Origin: an uncultured Erythrobacter sp.
GTDB taxonomy: Bacteria; Pseudomonadota; Alphaproteobacteria; Sphingomonadales; Sphingomonadaceae
Reading direction: 5' to 3'
Length of the DNA: 33,314 bases
NCBI GenBank assembly: GCA_937899785.1
Contig: CALCCG010000118.1
Location: 1-33,314, forward strand
Positions 1 through 7,652 of this stretch are shown one piece after another. The number at the start of each line of letters is the position of its first letter. The first letter of the stretch is position 1. The position numbers and the translations under genes were made by a program. Under the pieces are notes generated by a model. The model was given only the letters and a program-made list of their open reading frames with translations. It made no database searches and was not told the origin of the DNA.

Positions 1-487
1 CTGCGATATCGGCGACCACTCCAGAGCCCACACGCGCAACCAGAATGCCGAAAATGACTCCCGCCGTTAAAGTGGCGGTGACTTGGCCAAGGCGCTCGGG
101 TGCCACCCTTCGCGACGCGTAGGCGGGCAGTAAATAGGGCGCGATGGTGAAAAAGCCGAGCCAAGTCGAACCCGCGGTAAAGATCAGGAAATTGGGCGCA
201 AGCGTCATCGCCACCAGCCCAGCCGTCTGGGCCGCGGTGAAAACAAGCGCCAACCGCCGGTTTGAATACAAATCGCCCAACGGCAGCAGCAGCAGGATCC
301 CCAGTGCCAAAGCCAACTGGTTGAGCGCCGGAACCAAACCTATCTGAGCATCGCTTACCGAGAAGCTGCGTGCCACCTCTCCGATGATCGGATGGATATA
401 ATATGCGTTGGCCGTCACGACTGCGACAGCGAGCGCCAGAAGCAGTTCTTGGCGACGCGTGAGATACGCCGGGTTGGCCAGGGTCAA
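1..487 (-). CDS. MFS transporter, N-terminal 162 residues (runs off left edge)
   Basis: The reverse strand is open from a TTG at 487 to the window edge. The product is hydrophobic: several membrane helices are separated by short loops, and residues around 65-80 (PLGDLYSNRR) match the conserved loop between helices 2 and 3 of major facilitator transporters, the G-x-L-x-D-R-x-G-R type motif. The first residues (LTLANPAYLTRRQELL) are a short cytoplasmic tail before helix 1. The start lies 11 nt after the stop of the dehalogenase gene, so the two genes are probably one transcript and the transporter may be translated by coupling; I see no strong Shine-Dalgarno. The substrate cannot be read from the sequence. 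By context it might move a substrate or product of the dehalogenase, but that is inference. The first in-frame candidate start is TTG; a GTG about 24 codons inside would cut into helix 1. Confidence 0.8.
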   Translation of the reverse strand, partial: MTLANPAYLTRRQELLLALAVAVVTANAYYIHPIIGEVARSFSVSDAQIGLVPALNQLALALGILLLLPLGDLYSNRRLALVFTAAQTAGLVAMTLAPNFLIFTAGSTWLGFFTIAPYLLPAYASRRVAPERLGQVTATLTAGVIFGILVARVGSGVVADIA

Positions 488-497
488 AGTCGCTTGC

Positions 498-1412
498 TTA
501 CTTCAAAAAACCCGCGCGTTTCCCCGTATCGATAACACCTTGCGCAAGCTCGACCGGTCGATCCTCCTGACAAAAATGTCCGCAATCGGAGAGCATTCCG
601 TGCGGTTGGCCCTTTGCTCCCGCGATGTTTTCATAGAGCTCCGGACCGTTCTTGCCGAGCACCGGATCATCCTCGCCAAACAGAGTTAGGAAAGGCTTGT
701 CGAACGCACCAAGGCCCTTCCAAGCGGCGATGTTTTGCGCGATCCCATCCATGCCGTCTTCCACCGGCACAAGCTGAGGGAAGGCGCGCGCGCCCGCTTT
801 GCTTGCCTCATCGGGGAAGGGTGCGTCATAGGCAGCGACCTCTTCCGGCGTCAGCTCGGTGGCGGTTGAACGCTGGAGCAACTCGCCGATCTTGAAGTCG
901 GGTGAGGACTTAGCGAATTCGCGCCATAGCAGGAACGCCTCCGAGGGCGAACCCCCGGTTGGCAGAACCGTATTGCTGGCGACGACGCAGGTGAAACGCT
1001 CCGGCTCTTCGCCAACAATGCGCAGGCCCAGAAGACCACCCCAATCCTGGCAGAACAACGCCGCCGGTCCGGGCGCTACCGCATCGCGCCATTGCTTAAG
1101 CCAACTCACATGCCGGTCGTAGGAGTAAAAGCCGACATCATCGGGTGTGTCGCTCTTGCCAAAGCCGATCAGGTCGGGCGCAAGGCAGCGAAAGCCGGCT
1201 TCGACCAGGATCGGGATCATTTTGCGATAGAGAAAGCTCCAGCTCGGCTCGCCATGAAAGAGCAGGACAGCTGGCGCGTCCTTAGGCCCTTCATCAAGGT
1301 AATGCATGCGTCCGGAAAAGCCGTCGCCTAGATCGATTTCGAGCCAGTTTTCGGCAAAGGGATAGTCGGGGATGGCTGCAAAGCGCGCGGGGTCGGCTTT
1401 CAGGATTTGCAC
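498..1412 (-). CDS. Haloalkane dehalogenase, HLD-I type (alpha/beta hydrolase)
   Basis: A 304-residue alpha/beta-hydrolase expected to cleave carbon-halogen bonds of haloalkanes to an alcohol and halide in the cytoplasm. Seen: oxyanion-hole motif HGEPSW at 53-58 with the Glu-Pro-Ser/Thr-Trp form typical of DhlA-like enzymes; nucleophile Asp123 in CQDWGG, followed by Trp124, the usual first halide-binding Trp; a candidate second halide Trp at 163; catalytic acid Asp249 in FGEDDPVLG; and base His279 in CGHF. The acid lies after the cap domain, as in subfamily HLD-I, and the length matches DhlA (about 310). The start is GTG at 1412, supported by a purine-rich AGGAGA about 9 nt upstream. An MFS gene follows closely on the same strand. 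The substrate is unknown; a related epoxide hydrolase or another hydrolase is less likely because both the E-P-S-W and D-W pairs are present. Confidence 0.9.
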   Translation of the reverse strand: MQILKADPARFAAIPDYPFAENWLEIDLGDGFSGRMHYLDEGPKDAPAVLLFHGEPSWSFLYRKMIPILVEAGFRCLAPDLIGFGKSDTPDDVGFYSYDRHVSWLKQWRDAVAPGPAALFCQDWGGLLGLRIVGEEPERFTCVVASNTVLPTGGSPSEAFLLWREFAKSSPDFKIGELLQRSTATELTPEEVAAYDAPFPDEASKAGARAFPQLVPVEDGMDGIAQNIAAWKGLGAFDKPFLTLFGEDDPVLGKNGPELYENIAGAKGQPHGMLSDCGHFCQEDRPVELAQGVIDTGKRAGFLK

Positions 1413-1551
1413 GAGTCTGTTCTCCTCTCACTCACCACGGTCCGTAGCACATCGCAACCGATCGACCAGCCCTTCGAATGCGGAAACAGTTAGTGGACAC
1501 AGGCCGTCCGTGACGGCAAGCCGGTTTGGGAATGAGGAACCTGAAAACGCT

Positions 1552-2712
1552 ATGCAGAAAGAATCCGACGACCTTGCTGAAATCCGTCGCGCGGTGCGCA
1601 GCCTTTGCGATGATTTCCCTGGTGAATACTGGCGCACCAAAGACGCTGCCCGTGAATATCCCGGCGAATTTGTCGACGCGCTGACGAAGGCCGGCTTTCT
1701 CGCCGCGCTGATCCCGCCGGACTATGGCGGGAGCGGATTGAGCCTTGATGCGGCCTGCGTGATCATGGAAGAGATCCAGGCAACCGGCTGCAACGGCAGC
1801 TCCGCGCACGCGCAGATGTATATCATGAACACTCTGCTGCGATACGGGAGCGAGGACCAAAAAGCGCAGTATCTGCCCAAGATCGCCGACGGTTCGCTTC
1901 GCCTTCAGGCCTTTGGTGTGTCTGAACCCACAAGCGGCACCGATACACTCAGCCTGAAGACCCGGGCGGTCAAAGACGGCAACCAATATGTGATCAACGG
2001 CCAGAAGATCTGGACGAGCCGTGCGGAACACTCTGACCTAATGCTCTTGCTCGCGCGCACCACGCCGCGCGACCAGGTCGAGAAGAAGACCGAAGGTCTC
2101 TCAATGTTTCTCGTCGACATGCAGGAGGCACAGCGATCGGGGATGGAGATCAAGCCGATCCGCACCATGATGAACCATTCCAGCTGTGAGGTGTTTTTCG
2201 ACGATCTGCGTATCCCCGCAACCGCACTGATAGGCGAGGAAGGGAAGGGCTTTCGCTACATCCTCTCAGGTATGAACGCGGAGCGCATTCTGATCGCCGC
2301 CGAGTGTATTGGCGATGCGAAATGGTTCATTGAACGCGCCAGCGCCTACGCGAGTGATCGCAATGTCTTTGCGCGGCCTATCGGCCAAAACCAGGGGATC
2401 CAGTTCCCGATCGCGCGCTGCTACGCGCAGATGCGCGCGGCAGAACTCATGGTCCACCACGCAGCGCATGTGTATGACGAAGGCGGCAATCCCGGCGAAG
2501 AGGCCAATATGGCCAAACTGCTCGCCTCCGAGGCCAGTTGGGAAGCCGCCGACATGTGCGTCCAGACTCATGGAGGCTTCGGCTTCGCCGAAGAATACGA
2601 TGTCGAGCGCAAATTTCGTGAGGCGCGGCTCTACACGGTGGCGCCGATCTCGACGAACCTGATCCTGTCCTATCTGGCCGAACACGTCCTGGGCCTTCCG
2701 CGTTCTTACTGA
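1552..2712 (+). CDS. Acyl-CoA dehydrogenase with alternative catalytic Glu position
   Basis: A 386-residue FAD-dependent acyl-CoA dehydrogenase, which introduces the alpha-beta double bond in an acyl-CoA and passes electrons to ETF. Seen: N-terminal helical domain to about 115; FAD/substrate beta-domain with FGVSEPTSGTD at 121-131 and NGQKIWTS at 149-156; C-terminal helical domain with QTHGGFGF at 338-345. The usual base in the late I-Y-E-G-T motif is absent: the aligned stretch reads LYTVAPISTN (360-369). A Glu at 244 (NAERI) occupies the position used as base by isovaleryl-CoA and long-chain acyl-CoA dehydrogenases. The start at ATG 1552 has GAGG upstream; the frame is open further upstream, but that part lies in the divergent promoter region shared with the dehalogenase. 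The substrate is unassigned; branched or long acyl chains are a guess from the base position. Confidence 0.92.
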   Translation: MQKESDDLAEIRRAVRSLCDDFPGEYWRTKDAAREYPGEFVDALTKAGFLAALIPPDYGGSGLSLDAACVIMEEIQATGCNGSSAHAQMYIMNTLLRYGSEDQKAQYLPKIADGSLRLQAFGVSEPTSGTDTLSLKTRAVKDGNQYVINGQKIWTSRAEHSDLMLLLARTTPRDQVEKKTEGLSMFLVDMQEAQRSGMEIKPIRTMMNHSSCEVFFDDLRIPATALIGEEGKGFRYILSGMNAERILIAAECIGDAKWFIERASAYASDRNVFARPIGQNQGIQFPIARCYAQMRAAELMVHHAAHVYDEGGNPGEEANMAKLLASEASWEAADMCVQTHGGFGFAEEYDVERKFREARLYTVAPISTNLILSYLAEHVLGLPRSY

Positions 2713-2800
2713 ATATCCGGCCCGCGCAATCCGTGCGATACTTGGGTGGATTGGGCTATTTGGACTTGAACCATATGGTTAACTGTGATTCTGTGCCGCC

Positions 2801-3142
2801 ATGGATCGGGCTAAACCATCAAGCGCTTATAGTGGACCTGTGCGGGTGGCCCTTCCGGGTGATCCCATGAGGCGTTGGAGCGCGCTGATGCTGCTCCTTG
2901 TTTTGAGCGGTCTGGCTGTTGCTGGCCCTTGGGGCGCTCTTGCGTGGCGCGAGAACGCGGCCGCGTTGAGCGTGCGCTCGAGCCAGATTGCGGCGCTAGA
3001 AGAAGAGATTGCAGCGCTTGAGAACCGGGTGGATTTGCTTGATCCGAAGGCGGTCGACCCCGATCTGGCGGACGAACTCGCAAGGCGAAATCTCGGCGTG
3101 CTCCACGCTGACGAGGTGGTGATCACGCTTCCGGAAGAGTGA
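2801..3142 (+). CDS. Septum formation initiator, FtsB/DivIC-like
   Basis: A small bitopic membrane protein of the FtsB/DivIC family, which in other bacteria joins FtsL and FtsQ at the division site. Seen: one membrane helix (WSALMLLLVLSGLAVAG), a short coiled-coil with Glu/Leu spacing (QIAALEEEIAALENRVDLL), then the ending DPDLADELARRNLGVLHADEVV, which resembles the family's conserved L-D-P-x-x-x-D-P-D-x-x-x-E-x-x-R-x-x-L pattern. The ATG at 2801 gives 113 residues; an in-frame ATG at 2867 gives 91 residues with a more usual N-terminus. Neither has a convincing ribosome binding site, so the start is uncertain. The gene lies upstream of pdhA on the same strand with a 156-nt gap. A palindrome and a GATTC site lie just upstream. 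Confidence 0.8.
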   Translation: MDRAKPSSAYSGPVRVALPGDPMRRWSALMLLLVLSGLAVAGPWGALAWRENAAALSVRSSQIAALEEEIAALENRVDLLDPKAVDPDLADELARRNLGVLHADEVVITLPEE

Positions 3143-3298
3143 TCGGCGCTCTTAGCCAAAGCAGCCTTCTCACAACCCGCGCGCTTGCGACGCTTTGCGT
3201 TGCTTCTTGCGCGCGCTTCGTCCAAGACCGACCATGAAAATGGGAACGCTGAGCGTGGCGGAGGACGTGTCAGGCTCGGCCTTTAAGGGACCACGATC

Positions 3299-4408
3299 AT
3301 GGCCAAATCCGCCAAGCCGGCTGCCAGGAAAGCTCCGCAAAAGAAGCCCAAGAGCGACCCCGTTTCAAACGCTCCGGCTGACGATCTCGACTTCATTCTC
3401 CACTCTTTGCAAGAGGAGTTCGAGCAGGCGAAGCGGTTTAACGCCTCCCAAGAGCAAATGCTTCAGTTCTACGAGCAGATGCTGCTGATCCGCCGTTTTG
3501 AGGAAAAGGCAGGACAGCTCTATGGCCTTGGCCTGATCGGGGGGTTCTGCCACCTCTATATAGGCCAGGAAGCGGTCGCGATCGGCCTGCAATCCGCACT
3601 CGATGGCGATAAGGACAGCGTCATCACCGGCTATCGCGATCACGGCCATATGCTGGCCTACGGGATCGATCCGAAAGTCATCATGGCTGAACTTACGGGC
3701 CGCGAGGCGGGCATCTCGAAGGGCAAGGGTGGCTCGATGCACATGTTCTCGACTGAACACAAATTCTATGGCGGCCATGGCATAGTCGGTGCGCAGGTGG
3801 CGCTGGGCGGGGGTCTCGCTCTGGCGCACCAGTACAACGAAGATGGTGGACTGTGCCTGGCCTATTTTGGAGACGGCGCGGCTAACCAGGGCCAGGTCTA
3901 CGAAACCTTCAACATGGCCGCGCTCTGGAACCTGCCGATCGTGTTTGTGGTCGAGGATAACCAATACGCGATGGGAACCTCAACCAAGCGCGGTTCGGCT
4001 GAGACGCGATTCTATCGCCGTGGCACCGCGTTCCGCATCCCGGGGATGGAGGTGAACGGCATGGACGTCCTCGAAGTGCGCGCGGCGGCCGAGGTCGCGT
4101 TTAAGCATGTGCGCGAGGGCAAGGGCCCGGTGCTGATGGAGTGCAACACCTATCGTTATCGGGGCCACTCAATGTCCGACCCAGCCAAGTACCGCACTCG
4201 CGAGGAAGTGCAGGACCAACGCGATCACCACGATCCGATCGAGGGCCTCAAGAAGACGTTGATTGAGGGTGGAAAGACCGAGGAAGACTTAAAGGCCATC
4301 GATAAAGCCATACGCGCGCGCGTTGCGCAGGCGGCTGACTTTGCTGAAAATTCTCCGGAGCCGCCACCGCCGGAGCTTTACACCGATGTGCTGGTGGAGA
4401 ACCACTAA
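3299..4408 (+). CDS. pdhA: Pyruvate dehydrogenase E1 component, alpha subunit
   Basis: A 369-residue thiamine-diphosphate-dependent E1-alpha subunit that, with E1-beta, decarboxylates pyruvate and transfers the acetyl group to lipoyl domains of the PDH complex. Seen: a lysine/alanine-rich N-terminal tail (1-25); the E1 fold start at about 52; the ThDP/Mg motif beginning GDGAANQG at 191 and ending EDNQYAMGTS at 219-228; and the loop RYRGHSMSDPAKYRTREE from 286, the site region of the phosphorylation loop in eukaryotic homologues. The start has AAGGGA about 8 nt upstream. The stop overlaps the next start by 1 nt (TAATG), and that gene overlaps pdhB the same way, so this is one operon. A branched-chain E1-alpha is less likely given the sequence and the lipoyl-bearing E1-beta partner. 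Confidence 0.97.
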   Translation: MAKSAKPAARKAPQKKPKSDPVSNAPADDLDFILHSLQEEFEQAKRFNASQEQMLQFYEQMLLIRRFEEKAGQLYGLGLIGGFCHLYIGQEAVAIGLQSALDGDKDSVITGYRDHGHMLAYGIDPKVIMAELTGREAGISKGKGGSMHMFSTEHKFYGGHGIVGAQVALGGGLALAHQYNEDGGLCLAYFGDGAANQGQVYETFNMAALWNLPIVFVVEDNQYAMGTSTKRGSAETRFYRRGTAFRIPGMEVNGMDVLEVRAAAEVAFKHVREGKGPVLMECNTYRYRGHSMSDPAKYRTREEVQDQRDHHDPIEGLKKTLIEGGKTEEDLKAIDKAIRARVAQAADFAENSPEPPPPELYTDVLVENH

Positions 4409-4908
4409 TGCGTGCCTTGCTGATTGTGGCCGCCCTTGCGCTCTGCTCTGCTCCGCTTGCTGCGCAAGAGACTGAAAAATCTGTCGGGACCTTGCTGATT
4501 GAGTGCGCGCCAACCGAATACGAAACGGCGATTGATTGCTTGGAAACGCACCTCACCCCGGAGTCGCTGACAACGCTCAAGGAAGAAGGGGCCGTCATGG
4601 CCCACTTTGGCCTCGGCATGTGGATCCGCAACAATTGGGGCTTATGGGGTGGCGGGCCGTTGGGGCAGTCGCTCAATAAGATGGGATTTGTGCACCCGGA
4701 CGATATGTCGAGCGAAATCTTGGCCGGGCTCGTCGCCCGCCTGCGCGACGAAGCATACGATCTCGAGGCTCGGATCGCTTACTACAAGTCCTACTGGGAC
4801 GCGGCGGCTGAGGAAGAACCACCCGAGCCTCTGGCTCCCACTCCGCACGAGCAAACTCAAACCGAAACTGAAGCGCCTACGGGCGAGCGAGATTCGGAGA
4901 ACCACTGA
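4408..4908 (+). CDS. Exported hypothetical protein inside the PDH operon (DUF6794-like signature)
   Basis: 166 residues with a clear signal peptide (1 to about 19, ending LAAQ), so it is predicted to be periplasmic. The mature part has a helical segment with two cysteines (33 and 44), then a conserved-looking core at 67-104: [14 protein letters not shown] followed by [11 protein letters not shown]. From memory, the R-N-n-W-G-L-W and H-P-D-D-M-S elements resemble the uncharacterised DUF6794 family; I could not search. The C-terminus from about 133 is rich in Glu, Pro and Thr and looks disordered. The start overlaps the pdhA stop (TAATG) and the stop overlaps the pdhB start (TGATG), so it is co-translated with a cytoplasmic enzyme complex although it carries an export signal. 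The function is unknown. Confidence 0.85.
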   Translation: MRALLIVAALALCSAPLAAQETEKSVGTLLIECAPTEYETAIDCLETHLTPESLTTLKEEGAVMAHFGLGMWIRNNWGLWGGGPLGQSLNKMGFVHPDDMSSEILAGLVARLRDEAYDLEARIAYYKSYWDAAAEEEPPEPLAPTPHEQTQTETEAPTGERDSENH

Positions 4909-6275
4909 TGGCGATTGACCTCAAAATGCCCGCTCTGTCACCCACGATGGAAGAGGGCACCCTCGCCAAGTGGCTTAAGGCCGAAGGCGACGCAATTGAG
5001 CCTGGCGATATCATCGCCGAGATCGAGACTGACAAGGCGACAATGGAGTTTGAAGCCATCGACGAAGGCGTCCTTGGCAAAATCCTGATTGCCGAGGGAA
5101 CGGAGAACGTGGCTGTTGGTACCGTTATAGCCACGCTTGAGGGGGAGGAGGAGGAGAGCGCACCAACGCCCGCGCCAACGCCTACACCTACACCTGCGGC
5201 TGCTCCCAAACCCGCGCCCGCGCCTGTGGCGACGCCAGCCGAGCCAGTCATCTCAAAAGCGGCGGGCGACCCTGAAATTCCGGCCGGAACCAGCTCCACG
5301 CAGATTTCTGTCCGCGAAGCTCTAAGGGACGCAATGGCGGAGGAAATGCGCGCTGATAAACGCGTCTTCGTGATGGGTGAAGAGGTCGCTGAGTATCAGG
5401 GCGCCTACAAGGTGACGCAGGGGCTGCTGGATGAATTCGGTCCCAAACGCGTGATCGACACGCCCATAACCGAGTATGGCTTCGCCGGGATCGGCACGGG
5501 CGCGGCGATGGGCGGCTTGCGGCCGATTGTCGAGTTCATGACGTTCAATTTTGCCATGCAGGCTATTGACCACATCGTGAACTCGGCGGCCAAGACCAAT
5601 TACATGTCCGGCGGCCAGATGCGCTGTCCGGTCGTGTTTCGTGGACCCAATGGCGCGGCTTCGCGCGTAGGCGCGCAACACTCGCAGAATTACGGCCCCT
5701 GGTACGCCAGCGTGCCGGGCCTGATCGTGATCGCGCCCTACGATGCAGCCGACGCAAAAGGGCTGATGAAGGCCGCCATTCGCTGCGAAGACCCGGTGGT
5801 CTTCCTCGAAAACGAGCTTGTCTATGGCCGAAGCTTTGATGTGCCGGATCTTGATGACCATGTCCTTCCAATCGGCAAAGCGCGCATCGCGCGCGAAGGC
5901 TCAGACGTTACGATCGTATCGTATTCGATAGGGGTGGGCCTCGCGCTCGAAGCGGCGGATACACTGGCTGCGGAGGGGATCAATGCGGAGGTCCTTGATC
6001 TTCGAACCCTGCGTCCCATCGACAAAGAGGCAATCCTCAGCAGCCTTGCCAAGACCAACCGTCTCGTGGTGGCAGAGGAGGGTTGGCCCACCTGCTCGAT
6101 CGCAAGCGAAGTGATTGCGCTGTGTATGGAAGAGGGCTTTGACGATCTCGACGCGCCGGTTCTGCGCGTGTGCAACGAGGATGTTCCCCTTCCTTACGCC
6201 GCCAACCTGGAAAAGCTTGCGCTCATTGATGCGCCCCGGATTGCCGAGGCGGTTCGCAAAGTGTGCTACGTCTAG
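4908..6275 (+). CDS. pdhB: Pyruvate dehydrogenase E1 component, beta subunit with N-terminal lipoyl domain
   Basis: 455 residues. A lipoyl domain (about 1-80) carries Lys43 in [12 protein letters not shown], the expected lipoylation site. A Pro/Ala/Thr-rich swinging linker follows (about 84-128), then the E1-beta ThDP enzyme domain (132-455), with [14 protein letters not shown] at 156-169 including the ThDP-contacting Glu and GAQHSQ at 255-260 including the active-site His. Together with PdhA it forms the pyruvate-decarboxylating E1 heterotetramer. A lipoyl domain on E1-beta as well as on E2 is known from alphaproteobacteria such as rhizobia and Zymomonas. The start overlaps the stop of the upstream exported protein by 1 nt. 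lipA, which would lipoylate Lys43, lies about 12 kb downstream. The E2 and E3 genes are not in the window. Confidence 0.97.
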   Translation: MAIDLKMPALSPTMEEGTLAKWLKAEGDAIEPGDIIAEIETDKATMEFEAIDEGVLGKILIAEGTENVAVGTVIATLEGEEEESAPTPAPTPTPTPAAAPKPAPAPVATPAEPVISKAAGDPEIPAGTSSTQISVREALRDAMAEEMRADKRVFVMGEEVAEYQGAYKVTQGLLDEFGPKRVIDTPITEYGFAGIGTGAAMGGLRPIVEFMTFNFAMQAIDHIVNSAAKTNYMSGGQMRCPVVFRGPNGAASRVGAQHSQNYGPWYASVPGLIVIAPYDAADAKGLMKAAIRCEDPVVFLENELVYGRSFDVPDLDDHVLPIGKARIAREGSDVTIVSYSIGVGLALEAADTLAAEGINAEVLDLRTLRPIDKEAILSSLAKTNRLVVAEEGWPTCSIASEVIALCMEEGFDDLDAPVLRVCNEDVPLPYAANLEKLALIDAPRIAEAVRKVCYV

Positions 6276-6309
6276 GTTGCAAAGGGCGCTTGGGCGCTTC
6301 GCACACGGA

Positions 6310-7056
6310 TCAAGGACGGTCGGCCTGATACACGTTGCAAGCGGCGACGCCCGTGGCGGGCTCCGTCTGGTAAAGCCCTGTTAAATCCCTTTGATCGCGT
6401 ACGTTGAAGGCGGCGGTGTAGACAATCTCTTCGCCGTCGAGCCAGTCAAACGGGGTGAGCGACTCGTAGGTGTAAGCCACTTCGACAAACATAACCGCCG
6501 TGCCAGAACTTGCCGTGATTTCAGACCCATTGTCCCCCATACCCGGGAACGATGTGCCTTCTGCGCCATCGCCTTCGGCGCCATAAGCGGAATCGTACTG
6601 CTTCGCGCCCCGGCAACGCTGCCAGGTAATCCACTGGCCTCCCTCAGCATTTTGCTGAAGGCTTGAGATGATGACCCGGCCTTGCTCAAAGATGCCAATC
6701 GTGTCGCCAGCCTTCTCCGCGCCGACAAGCGACGAATTGATATCGTCCTCATAGACTTTTCGCGCGGTCAGAACATCGGTTTCGCCGACGCGCGAGGCGT
6801 TATCGGCCACTTGCATCGCGATCTGGCTGATCTGCATGTGTGTGATGGTGTAGTAAGCGGTTTCGCTGCCCATAAGGCCCATCGCCAGGAAGATTGGCGC
6901 GACAAAGGCAAACTCGGTCAAAGCCAGCGCAGACGTGTCCCCGGCCAGTTTGCGCGAGAAACACCCCAAGCGGGCTCGCAGGCCAACCGCGTCATCAACG
7001 CGATCCAGTTTGGCATCCGCAGTGTTTGCGCCAGTCTTAGTGCTTGAGAAAATCAT
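6310..7056 (-). CDS. TadE-like pseudopilin-type envelope protein
   Basis: 248 residues, third gene of a three-gene reverse-strand operon. After a polar N-terminal region of about 40 residues, one hydrophobic segment reads SALALTEFAFVAPIFLAMG; the Glu inside the T-E-F-A-x-x-A-P pattern is the TadE/TadF hallmark (r-G-x-x-x-v-E-F-A-l-v-x-P). The remainder is predicted to be exported and is rich in Asp, Glu, Gly and Tyr, with a few cysteines. TadE-like proteins are minor pilins of Flp pili or assembly partners; no Flp pilin, prepilin peptidase, TadA ATPase or secretin gene is present here. The start is ATG at 7056, overlapping the upstream stop (ATGA); a TTG six bases upstream is less likely. The gene ends 34 nt from the convergent pdhB stop. 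Confidence 0.75.
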   Translation of the reverse strand: MIFSSTKTGANTADAKLDRVDDAVGLRARLGCFSRKLAGDTSALALTEFAFVAPIFLAMGLMGSETAYYTITHMQISQIAMQVADNASRVGETDVLTARKVYEDDINSSLVGAEKAGDTIGIFEQGRVIISSLQQNAEGGQWITWQRCRGAKQYDSAYGAEGDGAEGTSFPGMGDNGSEITASSGTAVMFVEVAYTYESLTPFDWLDGEEIVYTAAFNVRDQRDLTGLYQTEPATGVAACNVYQADRP

Positions 7057-7652
7057 GGGCAATTTCCGGTCTCGGCAGAAATGTCTTGTTCGTCATAAGG
7101 CTGGTTGCGCAGAACCGTAGACGCGCGCAGCGTTACCTGTTGGGGCATCCCGGCAACTCCATACATCGGGAAGAGCCGGTCATAGCTGACAACGGCCGTG
7201 TAAAGCACCGCGTCACGAGCGCCGCCGATGCCCGCTGCGCCTTTGTTGGCGTCCCATTGTCCGTTTCCGTTGGCGTCGACAAACACCTCGTTGTTGTTGC
7301 ACTGACCATCGCCGTTCTCGTCGTCATACTCTTCCTGCTCACCGATATCGCTGAACTCAAAGTGCGACAGCTTCTCAAGCTGGATCGAGGCGGAATTGGG
7401 AACAACCGACTTCACGCGATCGATAACGGTTTGGTCGATGGTGGCTTCCTGGCTGCCGGCGCTTTCCAGGGTGAGGTCGCGGCCCGCCGACTGCATCGCC
7501 CCGTTCATCATGCCATGAGTGTATTGCGTGTGCGCCATGTCAAACACCCCCATGATCATGAGGATAAAGACCGGCGCCACCAGACCAAACTCGACCAAAG
7601 TGGCGCCTTCATCGCAAGCGGTGAGGCGGCGAAGAGTCGGAACGGACCTCAT
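7053..7652 (-). CDS. TadE-like protein with calcium-loop-like repeats
   Basis: 199 residues with a TadE signature: EGATLVEFGLVAPVFILMI at 16-34, containing the conserved Glu21 before the hydrophobic helix, after a short basic N-terminus. The exported part holds two Asp/Asn/Gly-rich loops: D111-E-N113-G-D115-G with Glu122 at the twelfth position (an EF-hand-loop pattern) and D126-A-N128-G-N130-G-Q-W-D134. These resemble calcium-binding loops of EF-hand, dockerin or thrombospondin-3 type; binding is inferred. The start overlaps the upstream stop by 4 nt (ATGA) and the stop overlaps the downstream start in the same way, so all three genes are tightly coupled. It may be a structural component of a surface appendage or adhesin complex. 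Confidence 0.8.
   Translation of the reverse strand: MRSVPTLRRLTACDEGATLVEFGLVAPVFILMIMGVFDMAHTQYTHGMMNGAMQSAGRDLTLESAGSQEATIDQTVIDRVKSVVPNSASIQLEKLSHFEFSDIGEQEEYDDENGDGQCNNNEVFVDANGNGQWDANKGAAGIGGARDAVLYTAVVSYDRLFPMYGVAGMPQQVTLRASTVLRNQPYDEQDISAETGNCP

Noticed and set aside
3299..6275. Branched-chain 2-oxoacid dehydrogenase instead of PDH
   Set aside because: The E1-beta has an N-terminal lipoyl domain, an arrangement known for alphaproteobacterial PDH, and the E1-alpha motifs fit PDH.
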